DNA of 64,000 bases from Torreya grandis (taxonomy: Eukaryota; Streptophyta; Pinopsida; Cupressales; Taxaceae), in contig JARHVA010000001.1 in assembly GCA_037957365.1 (NCBI GenBank), positions 11,851,501 through 11,915,500 on the forward strand. The letters run 5' to 3'. This document shows positions 12,400-24,290 of this stretch, in pieces. Each line of letters begins with the position of its first letter. Positions within the stretch are counted from its first letter, which is position 1. The position numbers and the translations under genes were made by a program. The notes beneath the pieces were generated by a model, which did no database searches, was not told the origin of the DNA, and was given only the letters and a program-made list of their open reading frames with translations.

Positions 12400-13110
12400 T
12401 TATAAAGATCTAAAAGTATTCGACACTAACATATTAATGCACACCATTCTCTTAAAGATGGGAGTAAATCCCTTTAGGTAGAGACAAAGGATATTTAATC
12501 CACTAGTTAAGCCACTGGTCTTTAAAGAAGTGAAAAATTGTTTGCAATGAGAAACATATTTCTAGTTAGGCACTCCACATGGGTTTCAAACTTGGTACCG
12601 GTGAGGAATAAAAACAAGGAGATCATACTTTGTGTTGATTTCCAAAACCTGAATAAGGCATATAAAAAGGATAATTACCCTTTGCCCTAATTAGATGAAA
12701 TTATACAAATTGTGAATGGAGCCCAGATGATGTCTTTCTTGGATGGATACTTCAATTATAATCAAGTAGTAGTCAACTATGAGGACCAAATTAAAGTAAT
12801 ATTCACGACCAAGTGGGGAACCTTCACTTATAATAGGATGCCTTTTGACCTCATCAATATAGGGGATACATTTCAAAGGGCCATGGACATATCTTTCAAA
12901 GACCTTATGGGCAAGTTTATTGTGGTATACATGGACAATTTGACAATCTTCTCTAAATATAGAGGTGACCATGTCAAAGATTTGAAGAGAGTATTACAAA
13001 GATGTAGAGATCATAATATCTCATTGAACCCAAATAAGTGTATATCTGGGGTCATTTAAGGGAAGTTATTAGGCCATATCATTTTAGAGTGGGGTATATC
13101 AATATATTTT
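12400..13110 (+). pseudogene. Tat-A reverse transcriptase remnant
   Basis: RT motifs appear in order: ILCVDFQNLNKAYKKDNYPL (about 12625-12690), MMSFLDGYFNYNQVVV with the first catalytic Asp (12727-12772), KWGTFTYNRMPFDLINIGDT, FQRAMD, then VVYMDNLTIFSK. The catalytic YxDD box therefore reads YMDN. It ends with SLNPNKCISGV and GKLLGHII-like sequence near 13080. Positions 12712-13059 are open, but the mutated box and an upstream stop argue for an inactive copy. Confidence 0.88.
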
Positions 13111-13199
13111 GATAGAATGTAAGCAATTTTATAAATCCCATTGCTTGGCATGAAGGAGTTGAAGTCATTTTTTGTCAAGATCAACTTTGTGAGGAAGTT

Positions 13200-13750
13200 T
13201 GTCTCTAGATTTGTAGGATAGTTACACCATTGAAAAACATGCTCAAAAAATATGTTAACATTGAGTGGACAAGTGAAGCACATGCAGCTTTTACCTGGAT
13301 CAAAGAGGTAATTGTACACATACTAGTATTGATTAGCCCTGATTACATCTAGCCTTTTTTTATTTACTCCTTCACTTTAGAGCATTCGACTACTATTGTT
13401 TTTACACAAAGAAAAGGATGGAAATTAATGACTTGTTTCATTTATGATCTCCCCTTTGAGGAATGCATAATTAAAATACACTATGATGGATAAACAAGTC
13501 TTTGCACTAATCAAGTTTATCAATAAATTCTTCCATTACATATTGCATTGTTAAGTCTTCATTTTTATGCTTGATCAAAAAATAAAATCCATGTAAACGA
13601 AGAATGAATTAGGCAAGTGAAGAGTCAAGTGGATGATTATCCTTCAAGAGTTTGACCTAGAACTTCAGTCAATGACAATGGTGAGAAGACAAGGACTCAA
13701 TAGAAATATGGTGGAATCAGATTTGTAAATCACTTTTTAGTAATATAAGA
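13200..13750 (+). pseudogene. Tat-A Ty3/gypsy-type RNase H remnant (after RT)
   Basis: Downstream of RT the frames give LKNMLKKYVNIEWTSEAHAA, FTWIKE and then FFIYSFTLEHSTTIVFTQRK, the connection and RNase H start of Ty3/gypsy pol. The remaining part is heavily decayed, with several stops and frame changes. Together with the domain at 11560 the element had two RNase H domains. Confidence 0.65.
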
Positions 13751-13829
13751 TAGAATAAATCACCAATGATGATTGGTATAAGGATTTAGTTCATTATCTA
13801 CTTGAAAATGAGTAATCCAATCATTTTAA

Positions 13830-15015
13830 CTTTACACAAAGAAGGTCATTATGCTTGAAGATTAGCCATTTTATGATCAAAGCTGGTGTGATCTACAAAA
13901 GGAACCACCAAGGAATTTTTCTAAGGTGTCTTAATAGAGATAAATCAACATGTGTGCTTATTAATTTTCATGGAAAATATAGGACTGGGCATGGTTGAGG
14001 TAACACCACAACCCACCAAATATTGAGAGTAGGTTATTACTAGTTATATTTCTTCAAAGATATACATTTAAATGTTTGAAACTACCATTCATGCCAAATA
14101 GCTACACATAGAGAACATAACCCAACAATGCCTCTACTACTATTAGTTGAAGCTCAATCATTTGCAAAGTGGGTATTGGATTTTGTGGTAGTAGTCAACG
14201 AGAATTCATCCGTAAGACAAAAATTCATTTTCATAGCTACAAACTAGTGCACTCATTGGGCTAAGGTTCAACTACTAAAGAACTATATGGCTGATGTAGT
14301 TATCCAATTTTTGGAGGAGCACATCATCACAAGGTTTGGTATACTTTATGCACTAGTATGTGATAATGGACATGCTTTATGTTCTTTACAATTCTTAGAA
14401 TGGGCATACGATCACTAGGTAATCCTCAAATTCTCTTATAATTATTATCCACAAAGAAATGGACTAGTTGAGTCCACTAATAAGACTTTGATAAATACAA
14501 TTAATAAGATGTTGGAAAAGAATCATAAGAGTTGGAATAATATCTTAAAATTTATATTCTGGGCTGATAGGACTAGAACAAAAGTAGCTTTAGACACTTC
14601 TCCTTACCACTTAATTTATGACCAACACATTGTTTTTCTAGTTAACATAAAGATTCCTACCTTGAAATTGATGATTGAATATTTAGTAACAAATGACCAA
14701 GTAGAGGCCTGACTCTTGAATATTATGCACTTGGATGAAAAATGTGATGAAACCTTACTACACTTTATTAAACACCGAGGGATTGTCAAATGTTGGTTTG
14801 ACAAATGATCCAAATCAAAAGCATTTTAGATCTCAGTCCTTGTCCTTATGTGGGACAAGTCTCATGAACAAAAGGGATAACATAAAAAATTGATGCATTA
14901 TGGTTAGGTTTGTATCTTATCTATAAAATCTTGGGAAAGAATGATTTCTGTCTAAGGTGTCTAATTGGTGAGAATGTCCCATTGCCCATCAATGGATAAT
15001 TACTTAAAGACTAAT
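13830..15015 (+). pseudogene. Tat-A integrase remnant
   Basis: The zinc-binding part starts near 13850 (MIKAGVIYKRNHQGIFLRCL) and continues through a decayed H2C2 region. The catalytic core shows VLDFVVV (D), LVCDNGHALC (D) and RNGLVESTNKTLINTINKM (E), so the D,D-35-E set is still visible. Positions 14488-14712 are open. The C-terminal domain is seen to about 15012 (LMWDKSHEQKG, SMDNYLK). The protein would insert the cDNA into the host genome, but stops interrupt it. Confidence 0.83.
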
Positions 15016-16045
15016 TCCAAGCTTTAAATGGCTTATAATCCCTTGTAAATACTTTCTTATTTATTTCTACTTTGTCATTTGTTTTTCTTCATGTCCCTTA
15101 TTTTAATTTAGGTTTGCTTTCATCACTTTTTTCCATTTTGCTTTCCTTTTTAGTGTTTGGTTCAATTGTATGTCATTGGTTTCTGAGTTGATCCTAATTT
15201 TTTGACTTGAAGGTTCCCCTACTTTGTTAAAATTTGATAAATGAGTGACTTGTATGTACATAGCATCAATGACAATCCTATGCATTAATGTGAAAATCCT
15301 CATTTGAATGCTTACATAAACTACTATATTTTCATTGCATTTTCAGAATGTTGAAGGCCAATGATTTGAAATGGAACATATGAAATTATAAAGTCCTCTT
15401 TTCTTATTTAAATACCATCAAATGCACTAAATGAAATATTTGAAGGAAGCATACATTACTACTTTAATTCTAGTTTATTTTATTTATCACAAGATTTTTT
15501 AATTTCATTTAAACCTATGGCTTGGTCCCTAGTCCTCCAGGGATGGAAAAGTAAAAATTATTTCAAAATAAATTGAGCAAAAATACAAAAAATGAAAATT
15601 CTCCTTGAATGAATAATCTTGAAAACCTCCACCATAGGCTTTACAGACTAGTTGGAAGTGAATCAAGGCCTTTGGAAGGGACCATAGATATATATGTCAG
15701 TGTTATGAATTTTTGGTTGGTAGTAAAATAATACCATGTCATTCCCACTCCTCAAGCCAAAATATAAAATCGTTCCCATTTTAGAATTTCTTACCGTTTA
15801 AGAAAATGTGATTTATTGTGTGTGCATTTAAAATAATTGAATTAATCATATAGTTCACACATCAATGGTATTTAGGTGACATTGAAACTTAGTATGTCAT
15901 GTGTTGAAGCATAATTTTGTGCCTTTATATTTTGGTTTTGTCTTGGATGATTTCTTGCAGCTAATGTTTGTGTTTGAATGAGAACTTAAGATTTTGAATT
16001 CTCAAGATACTTATGAGTACCTCCTAATAGGAGTCATCATTTGTT
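15016..16045 (+). other. Tat-A region between pol and 3' LTR
   Basis: About 1 kb of AT-rich sequence. No antisense or sense extra gene like that in Tat-B is visible, and I cannot find a convincing polypurine tract directly before the LTR. Confidence 0.4.
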
Positions 16046-16672
16046 GTTGCTTGCACAACATGCCTCATTTTTAAGCTAAAAGTGAGGACCCTCTTTGCTT
16101 GATTGATTTGAATATTGATACATCTAGTCTAAGTGAGCTTTCATATTTGAGAGTTTTTTTTGGAGTGGGATTTTATATCTTTATGATTGGTTAAATCTTA
16201 TAAGTGTTTTTGCTTACTTTGGGCTTCATGGATAAATATTGAGTTAAGAGATTTTGAATTGCAAGCTTATGTTAATCAATTTATATGTGCTAGGTTTTGG
16301 TTTATTTTATCATTTGAATAGCCCATCTATATTTAGACTTTTAGGTCAGACTTGATTTCTAAGTTGTGTTGAACTAAGCTTGATGTATCCCTTATCTATT
16401 GATCTCAAATCCCTTGAGCCTAAGTTAAGCTCCCAATTTACCGAATCAAGTCGAGCGATCTCAAAATGCACTAAGCCTAAGATAATTGGTTTTATTTGAC
16501 CATGTATTTAAAATATGAGCTAAATGCCTTAGCTATTTTTTCTTTGTTCCAAATCTAGGCTTTGAGTATTTTAATTCCCTCCAAACCTTTCCACGTGTCA
16601 CTATTGGATCTTTTCAAAGTTTTGAGCTAGTCTAAAAAGTTGGTAATTATAAAAAGCTACTAAGTTAAATTT
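16046..16672 (+). mobile_element. Tat-A 3' LTR, truncated by insertion
   Basis: Collinear with 5388-6030. Shared blocks include GAGAGTTTT or GAGTTTTCTTGAG, ATATGTGCTAGGTTTTGGTT, CATTTGAATAGCCCAT, CAAACCTTTCCAC and GCTAGTCTAAAAAGT. Similarity stops at 16672, where TGTTGGATAATTAACC of another element begins. Confidence 0.8.
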
Positions 16673-17275
16673 TGTTGGATAATTAACCTAAATTTGGTCA
16701 TTTATATAAGTTTCTAATATTATCCTAAGTCTTGTGTGTGTGTGCATTTATTATATTTATAAATGCACTTTATTCTAGCATTTTGAGGTGTCACTTACCT
16801 CTCTAGTCCATTTGTTAAATTTGAAGTTTCTTGCATTTAACTCCTATCTTCACACCTATCACACACATCCTCCTTAATTGTAAGAGGATTAAATACACTT
16901 GGCACACATGTTGAAGCTTATACATGTAACTCCTTATTCCTTCTAACTCTATTTATTGAGCTATTCTCTATCATTCTTCATGTTGTACAATCTTGATCTT
17001 ATTCTTGCTCTTGCATCAATGTGATGTCCTCTTAGCTTAAAGCCACACACTCTATCTATTTTCTATCTTATTCTTGTTGTATACTTAGAGATTCATTGTT
17101 TCAAGACTTCTAATAGATTATGGGGTTTTTTTTTCCATTTGATGGTTTCCATACTTGTCAAATTTCTTATCTCAGATTTATGGTTTGCTCACTTTATCAA
17201 GGTAAAATTGTTTATTTAAGCGCTTGTATTATTTATTTTCAACATTCTATTTTGATATTTGGCAATATTATTTCA
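16673..17275 (+). mobile_element. 5' LTR of an LTR retrotransposon inserted in Tat-A
   Basis: It starts TGTTGGATAATTAACCTA and ends TTTCA directly before a primer-binding-site-like TAGTATCATAGC, about 603 bp. It is similar in block order to the LTR at 2388. Its 3' partner is not found in the window, so the element is either truncated or extends in a way I cannot recognise. Confidence 0.65.
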
Positions 17276-17287
17276 TAGTATCATAGC
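17276..17287 (+). other. Primer-binding site (initiator tRNA-Met type)
   Basis: TAGTATCATAGC differs at two positions from TGGTATCAGAGC, the usual plant retrotransposon site complementary to the 3' end of initiator tRNA-Met. Confidence 0.6.
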
Positions 17288-17749
17288 ATGTTTCTCTTTT
17301 GACATTGAAACCTGAATTGTGCAAGTTTATTAGAATAAAAATTCAATTTTTTTCCAAGGACTTGCACTCTTGCATCTAATTTTTAGTCTTTTTCTCTATT
17401 TTTAAGGATAAATTTTATCATTTTTTTTACATCTTTGTAGTATAATGTGCTCTCAAAAGGATGATTTTCAGTTTTTTTAAGTTGGTTGCACAAATAAAAT
17501 GTTGCTTCTTTCATTTTTTTAAGCCCATCACATTAAAAAATTGTATAAAAAATATGTCATATTTTTATTGAAAATTTTTGTTTCTAAATTTTTTTGAAAT
17601 TTTGTTAACCTCTCTTCTAATATTATAATAACAAAATTTTAGAAAAACCCAGATCACAGTTTGAGAGAAATAATCAAAATCAGTATTCTGGTTTTTCACT
17701 AAATTTATATACACATTTTAGTTTTGCATTCCTTTTTCATTATTTAATC

Positions 17750-18931
17750 ATGGATAGTAAAATTCAATACATTAATGGTGCATATCCTTTAGATCTATTC
17801 TTCTCTACTTATGTTATTCCTTTTAATTCTCATGATGAATGGACAAAGCATCAAAAGCTAAAACTTATAGAGGATGATTATAATGATTATGATGTTGATA
17901 ATGTAGTGAAAAATGGACAACTTGGTATTAATTCTTTTTGGAAACATGAATGTATTCAACCAGATTCTCTTTTGGAATCTACTTCATATTCCCCTTTGGA
18001 ATCTCCTATAGACTTTCCTTTGGCCATACATCTAAATTTACTTTTGGTCATCCCTATAGATTCCACTTTGGGTTCTTCTAAAGTTTCCTTATTGGATTTT
18101 TCTTTGATCACATCTCTAGTTTTCCCTATGGATTCCTTTCTATGTTTATCTATTGTTACATTGTTATAACTTGTGGATATTTATCCTACATGTCATAATT
18201 TTTCCCCCTTGTTAACCAATGAGTATGAACTTCCTTCCTCTTCCCTCAACACATCACAAGTTACAATTGAAAGAAATGATATTATTTCTACCACGTCTTC
18301 TAATGTTTCTCCTACTCCATACTCATGCTTGTATTCACATGATTCTACGTTTACACCACAATGCCATAATCTTAGCATAGAATTACCACATCATGACAAT
18401 TAATCTCTTTTTAGTGTTATTTATTTCAGTGTTATCAATCAACAAGAAGCAAGTAACTCATGTATCATCAATGAAACTCTTAATCTAAAGGAATAATCTA
18501 CCCCTCCCTCTCCCACACATCCTCTTCATGATGTTTTTATTCAATCATACATACTTAAGGTTTGTGTTTCTAAATCCCTTTAAACTAACACTGTGTAAAA
18601 TTCAACTGAAGAGTTGCAAAATAAAAATCAATATTTAAGTTCAAAGATCACGTCTCTTGAAAATAGCAACAAACTTACTAAGAGTCAAAAGTATGCTAGT
18701 GTTAATCATATATCTTCATCTTCATCTAGATATCATGTGCCTCATAACAAATATACATCTACACTTAATGTTTCAAAAAGTATACAAAAGGCTAATAATA
18801 GTTCAAGTGAGCTTCTAAGAGAAATTATTCAAAATATGTTTATTACATTATCTTATATGCCTCCTCTAAATAGATCTAAACAATGTTATACATATCATAT
18901 ATTTCATGGGCATTATACAAATAATTTTTAG
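17750..18931 (+). pseudogene. Unrecognised ORF of the 16673 element, stop-interrupted
   Basis: Three open stretches (17750-18169, 18173-18403, 18614-18931) lie in the same reading frame, separated only by stops, so they look like one decayed gene of about 390 codons that begins MDSKIQYINGAYPLDLFF. The middle is rich in Ser, Leu, Thr and Pro with a degenerate repeated pattern (S-PLES, PIDSTLGS, FPMDSFL). I do not recognise a gag, protease or RT motif. It sits about 460 bp after the primer-binding site, where gag normally begins, so it may be a non-standard gag or a captured sequence. Confidence 0.5.
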
Positions 18932-18949
18932 GATATAAAGAACAAAATA

Positions 18950-19500
18950 CACAAAGTCTCCATGATAGTGGCGATGCTATAATAGATAAAACACTTAAGA
19001 AACCCACTCATATTGCATCTCCTAAAATACAACTCCAAAAAGACAACAAAGAGAAAATATGGATAAAAAAAGATAATTCAAAACAAGCACAGCTTCAAAA
19101 ATACAAATTACAACATTCAAAATTACAATAAGAACAAGATGAAAAAATAAAATTGCAAAATGAACAATTACCAAAACAAAATTCCAAGAACAAAACCAAG
19201 ATAAGTAAGAAATCACATTTTTTGAAAAATTTCTCTTGAATAAATGTCCAAAGTAAAATATTTTTATAAATTCTAATGATACAAACATGGTTTCTAAGGA
19301 ATCAAGCAATATATCTACATCATGCATAGAGCAACAAGATAAAGTCAAATTACAAATTACTTATGTTCCTCTTGTTCATCCAATCATACATGATCATTAT
19401 CTAGCTCAAGATAAAATGAAAGCTCTTAACAATGATACACATATTAAAAAATCAACTCCAATCTATGTTACAACAAGTTTCTCATGCAAAGATCCATAAG
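18950..19500 (+). pseudogene. Gln/Lys-rich coiled-coil-like continuation
   Basis: In another frame from about 19005 the sequence reads ASPKIQLQKDNKEKIW, then KQAQLQKYKLQHSKLQ and EKIKLQNEQLPKQ, a regular Leu/Gln spacing suggesting a coiled coil. An open stretch at 19287-19499 follows in a third frame. It may be the C-terminal part of the ORF above after frameshifts. The function is unknown. Confidence 0.35.
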
Positions 19501-20376
19501 ATAATCAAAATGACACATCACAATTTTAAGCACAACATAAGAAGTTAACTTTATCCCATGATAATGATTACATTGATGATTATGACCCTGAATACATAAT
19601 AGTGTAATTATATTGATTATATTGATTAAAAAATATATGAATATGGCAATGTAATTAAGAGTTACAACATGTATGATATAGGGCCTATGTAGAAGCATCC
19701 CCTCAAAGATATCCTTGGCTTATAGTTGCATATATTCTTTGTACATATATTATTCACTTTATTTATAATTTTTATACACCCTATCCAAACATTCTTCCAA
19801 CCCTTGGTTTTAATTTTCACTTTAGGTACTCACCCTCCTGATTAGTAAACTAATTTGAAAAATCCAAAGCACTTATCTCTATGGCACCCCTCCTCCTTAC
19901 TATTTCATATATTACACCCTATGACACTTGCATAATCTCACAATGCTACTTTTTTACATGAGCAAATTTAGGCTCTTCCCCATTTGAGGAGCATGTACAT
20001 TATTATCTATCTAAATCATTCATATTACATTTTTATGACTCAAAGTTACATATACATTGGAGGCACAGTTTTTTCCTTCCATCTTATCATGTTGTGCTTT
20101 TGTACCTTATTGTGAATTGTTTGAATCCCTTCTACTTACTCTATTTCCAAATCCTTACTTATTAGCATATATTTTTTGAATCCTTTTTAGTATTAAAATA
20201 TTTAAAAAAAAATTAAATGCATATATTCCAAAAAAACTCAAAAATATGCATATATTTTAAAAATTCTTAAAAAATAAAATATTTTCAAAAATTCAAAATC
20301 AAGACCTAAAGCATTTTCAAATGTGACTAGTTTACTTATTTTCATATGTTGTTTATTCTATGTTAGGTATATAACA
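19501..20376. other. AT-rich internal sequence, no gene seen
   Basis: Between the unknown ORF and the Copia-A insertion. The last 200 bp are strongly A/T-rich with repeated GCATATATT. I see no RT, integrase or second LTR. Confidence 0.4.
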
Positions 20377-20381
20377 TATTA
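20377..20381 (+). repeat. Copia-A left target-site duplication
   Basis: TATTA directly precedes the 5' LTR and recurs at 26547-26551 after the 3' LTR. Confidence 0.9.
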
Positions 20382-20667
20382 TGTTAGAGAATGTATTTCT
20401 CATGTTTGCTAGTCTATTAGCTAGGTATTTAATCCTTTTGTTAGTTTGTCCTATGTGAGGATTTATCCCACATTATTTAGTTAGGTTAATTCTTTGTTTT
20501 TCCTTGCCTACTTATGCAAGGCATTCCTATTATTCTAACATCTCATTCTGAATAATCATTTGACTTGCCTTATTTTGCATCTCATTTGTTTGTAGCTTCT
20601 TATGTGATGTTCTTGTTGTTAACTCTTTAGATCTTGGTTTATTGGAATGTTTTTACCATTCCTAACA
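20382..20667 (+). mobile_element. Copia-A 5' LTR
   Basis: 286 bp, TGTTAGAG to CCTAACA, matched end to end by 26261-26546. Blocks shared by both copies include CCTATGTGAGGATTTATCCC and TTATTTTGCATCTCA. Confidence 0.93.
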
Positions 20668-20680
20668 GGGTATAAGAGCT
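20668..20680 (+). other. Copia-A primer-binding site
   Basis: GGGTATAAGAGCT directly follows the LTR and resembles TGGTATCAGAGCT, the initiator tRNA-Met site of plant copia elements. Confidence 0.75.
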
Positions 20681-22119
20681 TTGAGGGTTGAGACCATCCA
20701 TATTAGTTAAAATTTTGATAATTTTATTCTACTTCTCCTTATTTTCTATTAGAAGCAATAAACCTCAACCTTTTATTCCTTATCCAGTGCATTTTCTACA
20801 AGAGGCATCTTATTTTCTCCTTGGTGCATTAGAAAGACTGCATTAGAGAGGAGAGAGTGGCGTTTGGATGGGAAGCACTCTTTTTTTGGGTAATAAGTGC
20901 CATATATTTTTTCCTTGTAGACATTTTTGTGATTTCAGATCTAAAAATAGCTAAAAGGCATAGTTTGCAGCATAGAGATAGAGTAAGGAGAGAAGGTGTT
21001 GAAGGGTCTAAGAGATAGTTTGACTATTGCATTATAAATTCCAGCAAAGATATTTGTGTTGGAAATTATAGTAAAGAGATAAATTTTCGTTAGAAGCACA
21101 CTTGGCCCTTCTAAGCTAGGTGTCCTCCTTATATACGTTAAAAGTGCACTTTTGCAGAGCTGTGTTCCTTTTTTTATAAAGGCATTGAAATTCTTGGGAA
21201 CTGACTGGAGTTTATTTTCTACTCATAGTGCATGGGAGAGATCTGAGAGGACTATCTTTTTTTTACCTTGTTGGGCATTATAATTTGTAAAGGCATCTGA
21301 AGGCATTGGAGAAGAGTTAGCACCTCTTTTTTGGTATGCATATTCCTTCTTTACAGGTGTCATTCTTATAATTTTTACCTTTGTATCAGACTGTACATAG
21401 CATTGGGATCTACATCTTCCTGGAGGTGGCATAGAGTGCTTGGAGGAAGGAGGCATTGGATTTATGATCCTGATCTACATGGAAACTTGTGGAAAGCTAG
21501 GTTTTTTTTGTGACATCCTTCTTTATGGTAGAGATATAAAAACACATTAGCAACCATCTACTAGGTGGCGTCATATATCTACACTCACACTAGCTTCCTT
21601 AGTAGCTAAGACGTGAAATAAAATAGTAATACATCATTTATCCCCTTTAAAACAACCTTTTATTTCATTATTTTTTTATTAGGCTATATTGTTTCCTTAA
21701 AGAGGAAATGTCAGTCACTTGTACATACACTGAGGTCACTGGCAAGATTATTTTTCATTTTGGTTGGATTTCATAAGTCTTTGGTTAGATTTACGTTCCA
21801 AAAAATGGTTGGACGCCTACCTTCAATTCCCTTTTGGTCACTAAAATATATTTATAGAGTAATTTTTATTGTTTTTAACCCATTTACAGGAATTTGTAAA
21901 GCCTCTAAGTTTTGAATTGTAACTTAGATTTGAGTTATATTTTTTTTAAAGTGTATGTTTTTAAATTTTATATCCATTGGTATCATTAATTTATAAAAAA
22001 TCACTACTTTTATAAAGTGACAAATTGGAGGGGTCTTAAATATAATCTTTTGAGGGATTGTCTTAGTGTCGATTTGTGCACCCTTTTATATTATTTCTAC
22101 ACTTTGGTGATTCACTAGC
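20681..22119 (+). other. Copia-A untranslated leader
   Basis: About 1.4 kb between the primer-binding site and the gag start. Short open frames on both strands here have no family resemblance and are not called. Confidence 0.5.
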
Positions 22120-22960
22120 ATGGCTTCTACTTTGGGTATTTACCATTGTGAGACTTTGACTACATACAATTACCAGACGTGGAGATATAATATGGAAACA
22201 ATCATAAAATGCAAAGGATTGTGGTCCCTAATGAATGAAACTCAACACAGTTTACATAAGACTTTGAAATTTTTCAGCATCAATGTAAGTTTGAAGAGTG
22301 TATGGGTTTGATATGGACTTATGTGAGTGATAGTTTATTATTTCATATGGATGGGCGTGATACTCCATTCAAAATGAGGGATAAGCTAAAGGGTTTATTT
22401 GAGAAAGTAGATCACATGAGAGCCATGCAACTTGAAGTGGAGCTTACTTCACTCAATCTAAATGACTTTGCCTCTATTGTAGACTACTTCACTAAATTTA
22501 AGAATTTTATGACATATTTGAAGGGGAGTAGATGAGATAAGAAATACGAAGAGTGTGTGTACTTGATTTTGAACAAGTTAAGTGGTCCATTCAAAATCTT
22601 TGCTTCTACCTTTTTCTCTAGCATGGATGCCTTAGGTGCCACATTCAAAATGTCAAATTTAGAACTATTTTGTGAGAGACTTACTAGGGATGGATCAAAA
22701 TTGCCTCACCTTGAGTCTTCCACCTCTTAAAAATTATTAGTAGCATCACATCCTAAGAACTAGGCAAAATAAAGATTAAGAATAATAACACTCCTCCATC
22801 TCAAAATGCACCTCAACCCAACACTAACACATCTAAACCCAAATCATCTTCCAAATCCAAGAATAATTCCAACCTATATTGATCCTATTGGGAGGGGGGT
22901 GGTTATGAAGAGTCTAGGTAAATTAAAAAAATGCAATCCCTAGAGGATGATTTTAGAAAA
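22120..22960 (+). pseudogene. Copia-A gag remnant
   Basis: Gag begins at the ATG at 22120 (MASTLGIYH). Its early YNYQTWRYNMETIIKCKGLW is the usual N-terminal pattern of plant copia gag (UBN2-like). A frameshift near 22300 moves the frame to 22302-22535, with MRDKLKGLFEKVDHMRAMQL, EVELTSLNLNDFASIVDYF and KFKNFMTYLKG. A Pro/Asn/Ser-rich tail follows to about 22870. A zinc knuckle is not clear. The product would form the particle shell. Confidence 0.85.
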
Positions 22961-23039
22961 CACAATATTTCTATCTCCACTCCTTTTCCATCTCATGAGC
23001 ATAGGAAAGAACTTAATGTTGTTGGGAGATCACAGTCAC

Positions 23040-23330
23040 CTGTTTAAGATAGTTGGGTTCTAGATTTTGGTGCTTCACACCATATGACTGCTTCCAAGGA
23101 GTCTTTTGTATCTCTTAGTTTGAGCTCTACATCAAACATTGAGGTTGGATATTTTTCTTTTATTTATGTTAAAGGGAAGGGTGACATATAACTAGATGAT
23201 GGCCACATCAATGATGCATTATATGTTACAGATATCACACCAATCTACTTTGAGTTTATCAGATTTACCATTCTAGTCAGGGCAAGATAGTGACTTTCAC
23301 ACCACATGGTGTTGAAGTTTGAGCTTTGTT
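23040..23330 (+). pseudogene. Copia-A aspartic protease remnant
   Basis: The motif SWVLDFGASHHMTA matches the copia protease signature W-LDSGA-HHM, but the catalytic DSG has become DFG. Downstream, KGKGDI and INDALYV match the conserved flap and C-terminal parts. Stops interrupt it. Confidence 0.8.
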
Positions 23331-23454
23331 ATAGCCACACACACTTATGGCACATGGTATTATTAATCATAGTTATTGACTCTATTTTTTTAGGGTTTTG
23401 ATGATTCTCATCCGTTAGGGAAATGTTTGATTTCTCATGCAAATTATGAGAGTA

Positions 23455-24290
23455 GACTTTGGCATGAGATTTTTGGACATCTTAATTATAGATATTTGAA
23501 GGAGTTGAGTACTTATAGTATGGTAGAGGGTCTTCTTACAATTTCATGTCTTGATGGAGTTTGACCTAGTTGTGAATTATGGAAACAACACCAAGATCCA
23601 TTTCCTAAGGGTATCTATACAAGAGCTTCTTCACCACTTGAGATTGTGCACAGTGATTTGATGGTCTTTCTTATTCCTTTCAATGGAGCTAAGTATGCAC
23701 TTACTTTTATTGATAATTTCTTGAGGTGTACTTGGGTTTATTTTCTTAAGTACAAAAGTGATGTCTTTTCTCACTTCAAAGTCTTTAAGGATTTGATCAA
23801 GAAACAATATTCTAGTTATATTAAGAAGCTTCATATAGATAATGGGAAGAGTACTTCAGTTGAGAATTTTATAATTTTTGGTAGCTCATGGTATTGTTCA
23901 TCAACATTCTATTAAACATACTCCACATCAGAATGGCTCGGTAGAATGGAAGAACTAAAATTTGAAGGAGATGCCTAATTACATGATGCACTCATAGGAT
24001 TTATTTCTTATCCATTGGTTAGAGGTAGTTAATTGTGCAAACTACATTCAGAACCTCACACCATATAGAGAATTTGAGCATTTGACTCTGGAGGAGGCTT
24101 GGTCTGAAACCAAGCCTAATGTCTCATTTTTTCTAGTTTTTGGGAGCCTTGCTTGGGCATTTTTACCAAATAAGAAAATAAAGCATTGGATAAGAAGATC
24201 AAACCTTTGGTTTTATAGGGTATTGTGAGGACATGAGAGCTTATCATCTTTTAGCCCCTAATACTCATGATGTTCATTTTTAAACACTTG
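23455..24290 (+). pseudogene. Copia-A integrase remnant
   Basis: The GAG-pre-integrase and zinc domain begins LWHEIFGHLNYRYLKEL, and its Cys pair reads as one C plus SCELW. The core is VHSDLMVFLIPFNGAKY (D), LHIDNGKS (D) and HTPHQNGSVEW (E region, E still present). Positions 23646-23915 are open and then shift frame. C-terminal similarity (YIQNLTPYREFEHLTLEEAW, FGSLAWAF) ends near 24200. It lies before RT, which defines Ty1/copia order. Confidence 0.87.

Larger units (their letters stand above)
5388..16672 (+). mobile_element. Ty3/gypsy element, Tat type (Tat-A), 3' LTR interrupted
   Basis: About 640 bp starting at 5388 (TGTTCCTTGCACAACATGCC) is repeated in the same orientation from 16046 (TGTTGCTTGCACAACATGCC). 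These are the two LTRs. Between them lie, in order on the + strand, gag, protease, an RNase H with the CTNNVAEYE signature, RT, a second RNase H and integrase. All are riddled with stops and frameshifts. The 3' LTR stops at 16672, where another LTR element starts. No clean TSD could be checked because the far end of the 3' LTR is not found in the window. Confidence 0.85.

Noticed and set aside
19022..19348. Minus-strand hydrophobic frame opposite the Gln/Lys-rich stretch
   Set aside because: It is the complement of an A-rich coiled-coil-like coding region and has no independent support.
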